From Candidatus Brevibacterium intestinigallinarum (lineage in GTDB: Bacteria; Actinomycetota; Actinomycetes; Actinomycetales; Brevibacteriaceae): a stretch of DNA of 8,323 nt. Positions 1 through 6,600 of the stretch are shown piece after piece. Under the pieces are notes generated by a model. It made no database searches. It had not been told where the DNA came from and was given only the letters and a program-made list of their open reading frames with translations. The first letter of the stretch is position 1; every line of letters begins with the position of its first letter. The stretch covers positions 1 to 8,323 of the forward strand of contig DWZY01000163.1 in the NCBI GenBank assembly GCA_019117325.1, given 5' to 3'. The position numbers and the translations under genes are program-made.

Positions 1-1
1 G

Positions 2-358
2 ATGACCGCCGGTTCTGCGCAGAGCTACGTCGACTCGAACTCCCAGCACGTCGAGGACATCGCCAGCGTCGATGGGACGATCGAGGAGTTCGATGACGAG
101 TTCCAGGAGCAGATGGCCCAGATCCTGGACGGCCAGATCACTGCGGAGATCGAGGCGGGGAACCTTCCCGAGGGCACCATCGAGCAGGTCGACGAGCTTA
201 CGGAGAAGTGGACCCAGCGCGTCGCCGACCTGGGCTTCGAGGACGGTGGGGACATGGAGGAGCTGCCCGAGTGGTACTCCACGGACGACGACTGGTCCGC
301 ATGGGCGAAGGACCTCTGGGAGAACACCGGAGCACTCGACCACCGGCCCGGTGCGTGA
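2..358 (+). CDS. Acidic hypothetical protein, probably the C-terminal part of a longer gene
   Basis: The frame is open from the left edge to a TGA at 356-358. The ATG at position 2 may be internal, because no upstream sequence is available to test for a ribosome binding site; the gene may therefore begin outside the window. The visible 118 residues are very rich in Asp and Glu with few Lys or Arg, so the protein is strongly acidic. They contain Trp-rich patches near the end (PEWYSTDDDWSAWAKDLWE). No signal peptide, membrane segment or catalytic motif is visible. Third codon positions are strongly G/C, as expected for a real gene in this genome. It converges on the leftward pirin operon, with a strong hairpin 20 nt past its stop. 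I do not recognise the family; the tail of a secreted or solute-binding protein is possible but unsupported. Confidence 0.6.
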   Translation: MTAGSAQSYVDSNSQHVEDIASVDGTIEEFDDEFQEQMAQILDGQITAEIEAGNLPEGTIEQVDELTEKWTQRVADLGFEDGGDMEELPEWYSTDDDWSAWAKDLWENTGALDHRPGA

Positions 359-377
359 CGGGGCTGCGGAGCACTGC

Positions 378-410
378 TGACGGCCCGGAAACCTGGTACC
401 CGGGCCGTCA
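378..410. terminator. Candidate bidirectional terminator hairpin between convergent genes
   Basis: A perfect 11-bp inverted repeat, TGACGGCCCGG (378-388) and CCGGGCCGTCA (400-410), encloses an 11-nt loop. It lies 20 nt past the stop of the rightward acidic gene and 7 nt before the stop of the leftward AhpD-like gene, where a shared terminator would be expected. Neither strand has a clear T-run after the stem. It is therefore not a classical intrinsic terminator, although actinobacterial terminators often lack the U-tract. Confidence 0.6.
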
Positions 411-416
411 CCGCGG

Positions 417-881
417 TCACTCCTTGACGGTGAGCGCGGGGTGCCCGCTGGCGATCGAGATCCGGTTGAACGCGTTGATGAGGGTTGTCGTCCACTGGAC
501 CGCGGCGATCTGCGCCCGGGTGAGGTGCGCGGAAGCCGCCTCCGCGAGGCCGTCCAGGTCCGCACCCTCGTCCAGCACCGTGAGGGCCTCCGCCAGGTCC
601 AGCGCGGCGCGCTGCTGATCGGAGAACTCCTTCGCCCCGGCCTCGCGCCACGCCGGCAGGAGGTCCAGCTGCCGTTGCGGGACCCCGGCCTGGCGCGCGC
701 GGGGCACGTGGATGCTCAGGCAGGTGAGGCACCGGTTGATCTGCGAGACACGGACGTTGATGAGCTCGATGAGGTCGTCGTCCAGGCCGGCCTCGTGGGA
801 CGACTTCCGCGAGGCCGCGGACGCCTTCGTCATCGCCGTGTAGACGTCCGGCATCTCACGATCGATGAAGGGTCTGCGCAT
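417..881 (-). CDS. Carboxymuconolactone decarboxylase / AhpD-family protein
   Basis: This 154-residue protein has the AhpD-like core. The segment from residue 39 contains E39 and the CxxCxxxH motif CLTCLSIH, with C51, C54 and H58. In AhpD proteins this pair is a redox-active disulfide that serves peroxide reduction; many members of the wider family have no assigned substrate. The length is normal for single-domain members, and the CxxC pair argues for a redox role rather than true carboxymuconolactone decarboxylation, which is inference. The ATG at 881 is preceded by AAGGGGG (890-896, 8-nt spacing) lying inside the end of the upstream acetyltransferase gene. Only 3 nt separate the two genes, so they are almost surely co-transcribed, with the hairpin at 378-410 just downstream. 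It is the last gene of the pirin operon. The family call is firm; the substrate is unknown. Confidence 0.9.
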   Translation of the reverse strand: MRRPFIDREMPDVYTAMTKASAASRKSSHEAGLDDDLIELINVRVSQINRCLTCLSIHVPRARQAGVPQRQLDLLPAWREAGAKEFSDQQRAALDLAEALTVLDEGADLDGLAEAASAHLTRAQIAAVQWTTTLINAFNRISIASGHPALTVKE

Positions 882-884
882 GCC

Positions 885-1265
885 TCAGGCCCCCTTCTGC
901 GCGGCGCGCACCGTGTCGAGGTCGCCGGGTCGCGGGGCGCGGACACTGCCGCCGGCGGCAGCGAAGTCGTCCCCGTTCTTCTCCAGCCAGCCCTTGACGA
1001 ACGGGCACAGCGGGACGACGGTCCTCCCCTGCCGGGCGACATCCGTCATCGCCTGGCCCACGAGGATTCCACCCAGGCCGCGGCCCGAATACTCGTCGTC
1101 GACCTCCGTGTGGAAGAAGATCCATTCGTCGTCCGCGGTGGGGATGTGGAAGGTCCGACCGGCCACCTCCCCGTTCTCGAAGGCGAGAGCGTACGCGCCG
1201 CGGGCATCGTCGTGCTCGACGGTCACGACGGCGCCGGTCTTGTCGGTCAGCTGCTGGTCGGTCAT
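885..1265 (-). CDS. Small GNAT-fold N-acetyltransferase (Acetyltransf_CG type)
   Basis: This 126-residue protein resembles the short single-domain GCN5-related acetyltransferases of the YjdJ-like group (Pfam Acetyltransf_CG). Residues 51-68 carry the acetyl-CoA loop: FHTEVDDEYSGRGLGGIL, with the TEV strand, then G61-R62-G63-L64-G65. Residues 85-97 hold the group's signature PLCPFVKGWLEKN, with C87 in the CPF motif. Family members transfer acetyl from acetyl-CoA to an amine, but substrates of this subgroup are largely unknown, and none can be named here. The ATG at 1265 has a good Shine-Dalgarno, GAGGAG (1272-1277), 6 nt away. It is the middle gene of the leftward operon: 37 nt after the pirin stop and 3 nt before the AhpD-like start. 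Confidence 0.92.
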   Translation of the reverse strand: MTDQQLTDKTGAVVTVEHDDARGAYALAFENGEVAGRTFHIPTADDEWIFFHTEVDDEYSGRGLGGILVGQAMTDVARQGRTVVPLCPFVKGWLEKNGDDFAAAGGSVRAPRPGDLDTVRAAQKGA

Positions 1266-1281
1266 GGTGTGCTCCTCAGTC

Positions 1282-1309
1282 GTCGGTCAGTCGGGTGGTC
1301 GGTCAGTCG
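1282..1309. repeat. 12-bp direct repeat over the pirin stop codon
   Basis: GTCGGTCAGTCG occurs at 1282-1293 and again at 1298-1309, separated by 4 nt. A further TCAGTCG lies at 1276-1282. The second copy includes the pirin stop codon (1303-1305), and the array sits next to the acetyltransferase ribosome binding site (1272-1277). It may simply be a small slippage duplication. Confidence 0.6.
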
Positions 1310-2352
1310 TCCGTCCGGACGACCGGCGGAGGGTTCTTCCGGGCGCGCATGCGGACGTTCGGCAGGGCGGGGGCCGGGAGCCGGCCCATGCCGTCCCGGT
1401 TCCGACCGGGGCCGCCGTGGCCCACGTAGCCCTCGACGCGGCCGAAGCGGTCGCCCTCGGCCTGCCACTCCTCGCGGAAGCGGGCGATCTCGTCCGAGTC
1501 GCGGCCGATGAAGTTCCACCACATGACGATCTCCTCGCCGAACGGCTCGCCGCCGATGAGGATGAGGCGAGCGGGCGTCTCACCGCGGTTGTGGATGCGC
1601 AGGAGCTCGCTGCCGATGCCCGTGTAGCCCAGGGTCGCCTGCGGGACGGAGACGCCCTCGAGGGTGACGTCCCCGGAGTCGACGAGCAGGCCGTGCTCGA
1701 ACGCGGCGTCGACGGGCAGGTCCAGGAGCGCGCCGGGGTCCAATCGCAGCTCGGCGCCCACGAGCGGTGAGTGCACGCGCACGGGCGACTCCTCGCCCAG
1801 CAGGCTGCCGATGAAGACGAGGGCGCTGCCGCCGTCCAGGGCGACCGGCTGAGGCTCGAAGTGCTCGAACTCGCGGGTGAGCTCGTTGCGGACCGCATCC
1901 GGCAGGGCCAGCCACAGCTGGACGCCGTGGAGCACTTCCGTGTCCGGCAGGGACACTTCGGAGTGGCAGATGCCGGTGCCCCCGGTCATGAGGTTGATCT
2001 CGCCCGGCAGCACCGTGCCCATGCCGCCGCCGGAGTCGATGTGGGCGATCGCGCCCTCGAACAGCCAGCTGACCGTCTGCAGTCCCGTGTGGGGGTGCGG
2101 GGCGACGTCCATGCCGCCGGAGACGGACACGTCGGTGGGTCCGTAGTGGTCGACGAAGCACCAGGCGCCGATGAGGGAGCGCTGTCGCTGCGGGAGGGTG
2201 CGGCGGACCAGCATCGCGCGCGGTCCGCCCAGCGGCACCTCGCGCGCTCGGATCAGCTCGACCGGTGCGCCCCCGGCGCACGCCGCCTCCGGGCCCGGCA
2301 GTCCCTCGCTGTGGCAGAGGACCTCCGCCGGCTTCGTCTCGACGTTGCTCAC
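1303..2352 (-). CDS. Pirin family protein (bicupin)
   Basis: Pirins are two-domain cupins binding one metal (usually Fe) in the N-terminal barrel; bacterial members include quercetin dioxygenases and proteins that bind metabolic enzymes. The 349-residue product has the N-terminal motif HPHTGLQTVSWLFEG and then MTGGTGICHSE. These give the expected metal ligands H86, H88, H130 and E132 (numbered from the GTG start). The C-terminal pirin domain follows, including IGGEPFGEEIVMWWNFIGR near residues 266-283. All four metal ligands are kept, so it should bind metal; the substrate is unknown. The GTG at 2352 is chosen because a perfect AGGAGG (2358-2363) lies 5 nt upstream. Open frame extends back to 2439, but those 29 residues look non-family and cover the promoter region. 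It is the first gene of the leftward operon, divergent from the RraA operon. Confidence 0.93.
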   Translation of the reverse strand: MSNVETKPAEVLCHSEGLPGPEAACAGGAPVELIRAREVPLGGPRAMLVRRTLPQRQRSLIGAWCFVDHYGPTDVSVSGGMDVAPHPHTGLQTVSWLFEGAIAHIDSGGGMGTVLPGEINLMTGGTGICHSEVSLPDTEVLHGVQLWLALPDAVRNELTREFEHFEPQPVALDGGSALVFIGSLLGEESPVRVHSPLVGAELRLDPGALLDLPVDAAFEHGLLVDSGDVTLEGVSVPQATLGYTGIGSELLRIHNRGETPARLILIGGEPFGEEIVMWWNFIGRDSDEIARFREEWQAEGDRFGRVEGYVGHGGPGRNRDGMGRLPAPALPNVRMRARKNPPPVVRTDD

Positions 2353-2357
2353 GATCG

Positions 2358-2363
2358 CCTCCT
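2358..2363 (-). promoter_or_regulatory. Shine-Dalgarno that fixes the pirin GTG start
   Basis: On the minus strand AGGAGG lies 5 nt before GTG at 2352. It is the strongest ribosome binding site in the window and decides against the longer in-frame start at 2439. Confidence 0.8.
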
Positions 2364-2419
2364 GACGCAGTCGCTGGTCCCGCAGGGTGTCATTCCCGCA
2401 GGATCCGCGCTCGTCATCC

Positions 2420-2425
2420 ATCGTA
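2420..2425 (-). promoter_or_regulatory. Candidate -10 box for the pirin operon
   Basis: The minus strand reads TACGAT, matching the TANNNT consensus of actinobacterial housekeeping promoters. It would place a transcription start about 60 nt upstream of the pirin GTG. No good -35 hexamer is visible at the usual spacing, so this is a weak call. Confidence 0.35.
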
Positions 2426-2430
2426 GCGAC

Positions 2431-2449
2431 CGGACTCACACCGAGTCCG
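2431..2449. promoter_or_regulatory. Inverted repeat, candidate operator in the divergent promoter region
   Basis: CGGACTC (2431-2437) and GAGTCCG (2443-2449) form a perfect 7-bp dyad with a 5-nt spacer (ACACC). It lies between the two opposed -10 candidates (2420-2425 minus, 2460-2465 plus), overlapping both -35 regions, where one repressor or activator could control both operons. A second, overlapping dyad pairs GACCGG (2428-2433) with CCGGTC (2452-2457). No regulator gene adjoins it, and function is inferred from position only. Confidence 0.4.
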
Positions 2450-2459
2450 TCCCGGTCGG

Positions 2460-2465
2460 TACCCT
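2460..2465 (+). promoter_or_regulatory. Candidate -10 box for the RraA operon
   Basis: TACCCT matches TANNNT and ends 6 nt before the in-frame ATG at 2472. Transcription would then start at or near that ATG, giving a leaderless or nearly leaderless mRNA. The -35 region is weak and overlaps the inverted repeat at 2431-2449. Confidence 0.35.
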
Positions 2466-2473
2466 GCAGACAT

Positions 2474-2478
2474 GGAGG
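2474..2478 (+). promoter_or_regulatory. Shine-Dalgarno supporting the RraA start at 2484
   Basis: GGAGG lies 5 nt before ATG 2484. The competing in-frame ATG at 2472 has no Shine-Dalgarno but could be used on a leaderless transcript from the -10 candidate at 2460-2465. Confidence 0.6.
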
Positions 2479-2483
2479 CTCAC

Positions 2484-2975
2484 ATGGACACAGGCACCGG
2501 CGATCGTCAGTCGATCGCGACCGCGGATCTCTACGACGAGCGGGGTGAGGAGCTGGATTCCTGCGCCCTGCAGTTCCAGGACCTGGGCGGCCGGACGGCC
2601 TTCGCGGGACCCATCCGCACGATCCGCTGCCTGCGGGACAACGCGCTCGTGAAGGCGCTGCTGGCGACCCCGGGAGAGGGCGCGGTGCTCGTCGTCGACG
2701 GACGGGGGTCGCTGGAATCGGCCCTCATGGGGGACCTCATCGCGGCCTCGGCGGTGGAGAACGGCTGGGCGGGCGTCATCATCCACGGCGCGATCCGCGA
2801 CCGTGCTGCCCTGCGCACCCTGGACCTGGGCGTGAAGGCGCTGGGATCGAACCCGCGGAAGTCCGCGAAGGACGGTGCCGGCGAGCAGGACGTGCCGGTG
2901 GACTTCGGGGGTGTCACCTTCACGCCGGGCCGCATGCTGTGGGCGGATGACGACGGGATCCTGGTCGAACGATGA
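2484..2975 (+). CDS. rraA: RraA family protein (RNase E activity regulator A / HMG-aldolase-like)
   Basis: The 163-residue product matches RraA along its whole length. It begins IATADLYDE and continues with FQDLGGRTAFAGPIRTIRCL, the loop MGDLIAASAVENGWAGVIIH (residues 82-101), then R105-D106, DFGGVTFTPG (140-149) and the ending ADDDGILV. In E. coli RraA binds RNase E and inhibits it; related proteins with the same fold are class II 4-hydroxy-4-methyl-2-oxoglutarate aldolases, using a divalent metal held near the Arg-Asp pair. That pair is intact here, so an aldolase or oxaloacetate decarboxylase activity is as likely as RNase regulation. Start 2484 is preferred for its GGAGG; 2472 would add MEAH. 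The stop overlaps the hydrolase start (ATGA), so the two are translationally coupled. It is the first gene of the rightward operon. Confidence 0.9.
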   Translation: MDTGTGDRQSIATADLYDERGEELDSCALQFQDLGGRTAFAGPIRTIRCLRDNALVKALLATPGEGAVLVVDGRGSLESALMGDLIAASAVENGWAGVIIHGAIRDRAALRTLDLGVKALGSNPRKSAKDGAGEQDVPVDFGGVTFTPGRMLWADDDGILVER

Positions 2976-3673
2976 GAGTCGATGACCTCGTCGTCGTCTT
3001 CATCCCCGGCACCCACCTGAGCCCGGCCTCGTTCGCGGACGTGCCGGTGCCCTCGCGCCACGAGTCCGTCGCGGTCGCGTGGATGGAGCAGGAGCGCCCC
3101 TGCACGCTGGCCGGTGCCGCGCGGTCCGCGGTGGCCGCAGCGGGCGAGGAGCCGTGCGTCCTCGTGGGGCACTCGACCGGTGCGGCGATCGCCGCCACCG
3201 CGGCCTTCGCGTTCCCGGACCAGGTGCGCGGGCTGGTGCTCCTGGACTCCGGCCCGGATATGCGCGGCCACACCTCCGTGCAGTCGATGCTCCAGGAGCT
3301 CGAGGACCCTGTGCCGGAGGAGGTCCTGATCCGCCACGCCCTGCGCAACGTGCCGCCCGGCAGCCCGCAGGAGTGGATCGACCGGATGGTCGCCTACGCG
3401 CAGCGCGTGGGCGGGGCGCCGGCGGCGGAGGTGCTGGCCGATCAGGCCGCGACAGACCTCCGCACCCTGGGAACCCTGCCGCGTCTGCCCGTTGAGGTAT
3501 TCCACGGCGGCCTCGATCCCAAGCGGTCCGCGGATGATGCGGCCGCGTGGAGGGACGTGTTCCCGCGCGCCCACGTCGTCGTCGACGAGTCCGTGGGGCA
3601 CACCCCGCAGCTCGAATCGCCCACGGCGGTGGGAGCAGCGCTCGACCGCCTGCTGCAGCGACTGCGCGCGTGA
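2972..3673 (+). CDS. Alpha/beta-fold hydrolase
   Basis: This 233-residue, probably cytoplasmic protein has the alpha/beta hydrolase layout. An N-terminal strand and oxyanion loop (VVVFIPGTHLSPASF, residues 7-21) is followed by the nucleophile elbow GHSTG with Ser68. Then come LVLLDSG at 88-94, the acid in FHGGLDP (Asp182) and the base in VGHTPQLESP (His210). The full Ser-Asp-His triad is present, so it should be an active esterase or lipase-like enzyme, but the lid region (about residues 95-165) gives no substrate clue. There is no signal peptide. The ATG at 2972 overlaps the rraA stop by 4 nt (ATGA) and has no strong Shine-Dalgarno, indicating coupled translation. Its TGA overlaps the GTG start of the SNF2 gene in the same way. 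Confidence 0.9.
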   Translation: MRVDDLVVVFIPGTHLSPASFADVPVPSRHESVAVAWMEQERPCTLAGAARSAVAAAGEEPCVLVGHSTGAAIAATAAFAFPDQVRGLVLLDSGPDMRGHTSVQSMLQELEDPVPEEVLIRHALRNVPPGSPQEWIDRMVAYAQRVGGAPAAEVLADQAATDLRTLGTLPRLPVEVFHGGLDPKRSADDAAAWRDVFPRAHVVVDESVGHTPQLESPTAVGAALDRLLQRLRA

Positions 3674-6600
3674 GCCGCGACCCGGAGTGGAAGCGGCTGC
3701 TGGAGCCGGTCGCCCGCGCGGCCGCCCAGGAGCGGCCGGCCACCCGGTTCGCGCTGTCCTTCGAGCTGTACGCGGACCAGGAGCGCGGCTGGTTCTACGC
3801 CTCGAACCTCCAGCCGCTGGAGCGGGCGCAGTTGGAGGCCGGTGACCCCTGGTTCGTGGGCATCCGCCCCGTGGAGGAGGGCGCGCGGCCCGGCACGTAC
3901 CGCCGCGGCGGCCTCACCTGGCGGTCCTTCGCCCAGCGCGGCCGCGGGCCGGACGAGCCGGTGCGCGCGCTGCTGGACCAGGTCCACCGCCTGTCCCGCG
4001 ACGAGCAGAACCTCAACCCGGGCGACGCGGGCGTCCTGCGCCTGGACCGCTACCCCAGCCCGCTCCTGTGGACTCTGCTCGAGCGGCTGACGCAGGCCGG
4101 TGTCGCGCTCGTGCCCGACGGCATGCTCACCGCGGTGAGTCTGGGCCAGCGGGCCGCCAAGCGCTTCGACCTGCACCGCGACGCCCGAGGCCGCCTCCAC
4201 GTCCAGCCCGAGGTCGCCATCGACGGGCGCGGGGCGGACGCCTTCAGCCTCGTGGGTGCGCACGGCTTCGCGGCGCTGACCGGTGAGCTGAGCACGGCGG
4301 GTGCGACGCTGGAGTTGGCGCTCGCCCCCCTGCCGCAGCCCGTCCGCGCGGACGAGCTCGACCTCATGCGCCGCCGCGAGCCGCTCGTCGTCGATGCGGG
4401 GGACACGGCGGAGTTCACGGACGAGTTCTATCCCGTCCTGCGCTCCGTCGCTCCTGTCACCAGCGAGGATGAGTCCGTCGAGCTGCCGGAGACCCGGCCG
4501 CCGCGCCTGGCACTGCTCGTCGAGTTCGGGGAGGGCGACACGGCCCAGCTGCACTGGTCGTGGCGGTACACCGGACCACGCCGGGACCTGCCGGTCACAG
4601 CGGTGGGGGAGGCGGCCTCGGGTGCGGCGGCCTCACTCAGCGCCGCGTCGGGATCGCTGCGGGACACCGCCGCCGAGGCCGCCATCCGTGCGCGGGCCGC
4701 ACCCGTCTGGCCCGGGGCCGGGGCCGTCCCGCAGGAGGACCTCGCGGGTGTGCCCGCGGCGGAGTTCGCGATCCGCGTCCTGCCGCGGCTCGAGGAGATG
4801 GACTGCGTGCACGTCGAGGTGAGCGGCGCGCGCCCCGACTACCGCGAGCTGACGGAGCCGCCCACCGTGACGGTCACGAGCGAGGAGTCCGAGGACCGCG
4901 ACTGGTTCGATCTGGCCTTCCAGGTGACGGTCGCCGGGCGGACGGTGCCGTTCGCCACCCTGTTCCGGGCGCTGGCGCGGGGGCAGAAGACGCTGCTGCT
5001 GACGGACAAGTCGCTGCTGTCGCTGGACCATCCCGCGTTCGACCGGCTCAAGGAGCTGCTGGACCGCGCGCAGGCGGTAGGGGAGTGGGATCCGCGGGCG
5101 CCGAAGATCTCGCGCGTGCAGGTGAGCCTGTGGGAGGACTTCGTCGATGCGGCGGATCACTCGACCGAGGCCGTGGCGTGGCGACAGACCGTGGAGGCCC
5201 TGCGGGGGCTGACGGAGCTGCCGCAGCCGGAGGTGCCCGCGGGGCTCACCGCGGAGCTGCGCGACTACCAGCGGGAGGGGTTCGCGTGGCTGAGCCTGCT
5301 CCACGATCACGGGCTGGGCGGGATCCTTGCCGATGACATGGGGCTGGGGAAGACGGTGCAGACGCTCGCGCTCATCGTGCGGGCACGCGAGAAGGCGCAG
5401 GTGCGGTCGCGGGAGGGTGCGCGGGCGGTTGCGGAGGGGGCCGGCCCGGCTGGGAGCCCGCCGTTCCTCGTCGTCGCCCCGGCCTCGGTCGTGGGGGTGT
5501 GGCGGACGGAGGCCGCCCGGTTCGCCCCGAAACTGGACGTGCGGGTCATCGACGCGACCCGCGCGCGGCGGCGGACGGACCTGGCTGATGAGATCGCGGG
5601 TGCGGACGTCGTCGTGACCTCGTACGCGCTGCTGCGGCTGGACGCGGACGACTACGCGGAGCAGGACTGGGACGGCCTCATCGTCGACGAGGCGCAGTTC
5701 GCGAAGAACCGGACGACGCAGGTGCACGATGCGCTGGGTCGGATCCGGGCGCCGTTCCGCCTGGCGATCACGGGCACGCCGGTGGAGAACTCGCTGGATG
5801 ACCTGTGGGCGCTGCTGTCGCTCACCGCACCCGGGCTGTTCCCGTCGCCCGTGTCGTTCCGGGAGCACTTCACGAAGCCGCTCACCCGCGGCGTCGCACC
5901 CCACCGGATGGCGCTGCTGCAGCGGCGGATCCGGCCGTTCGTCCTGCGGCGGACGAAGGAGCAGGTGGTGCGCGAGCTGCCGCCCAAGCAGGAGCAGGTG
6001 CGCACGATCGAGCTGCTGCCCGAGCACCGGAAGCTGTACGACGCGGTGCTGCAGCGGGAGCGGAAGAAGGTGCTGGGGCTGCTGGACGACCTGCGGGAGC
6101 CCGGCATGGATCGCGGGCGGTTCATCGTGTTCCGGTCGCTCACGCTGCTGCGGATGCTCGCGCTGGACCCCGCGATCGTCGACGGCCAGCAGCACGCGGG
6201 CGTTGCGTCGTCGAAGCTGCACGCGCTGCTCGAGGACCTGGAGCGCGTGCTGGGGGAGAACCACCGGGTGCTCGTGTTCAGCCAGTTCACGTCGTTCCTC
6301 GACCGGGTGGGCGAGGCGCTCACCGTGCGCGGGGTCGAGCATGTGCGGCTCGATGGGGCCACCCGGCGGCGGGAGGAGGTCGTCGAGCGGTTCCGCTCGG
6401 GCGGAGCGGGCGTGTTCCTGCTGAGCCTCAAGGCCGGCGGATTCGGGCTCACGCTCACGGAGGCGGACTACGTGTTCCTCATGGATCCGTGGTGGAATCC
6501 GGCGGCGGAGTCGCAGGCGATCGATCGGGTGCACCGGATCGGGCAGGAGGCGTCCGTGCTCGTCTACCGGATGGTCGCGGCCGGCACGATCGAGGAGAAG

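Noticed and set aside
441..1511. A 356-codon rightward open frame across the AhpD-like, GNAT and pirin genes.
   Set aside because: It is antisense to three recognisable proteins and its sequence is low-complexity Arg/Gly-rich.
2353..2439. A 29-residue N-terminal extension of pirin from 2439.
   Set aside because: GTG 2352 has a perfect AGGAGG; the extension lacks pirin similarity and would cover the divergent promoter region.
3547..3669. A 41-residue N-terminal extension of the SNF2 protein from ATG 3547.
   Set aside because: It lies within the hydrolase gene, including the catalytic His codon in another frame, and is Arg/Pro-rich shadow sequence; the GTGA overlap is the usual arrangement.
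4633..6534. A 633-codon open frame antisense to the SNF2 gene.
   Set aside because: High G+C makes stops rare in other frames. Its translation is Arg/Pro/His-rich with no family motif, while the sense frame has every SNF2 motor motif.
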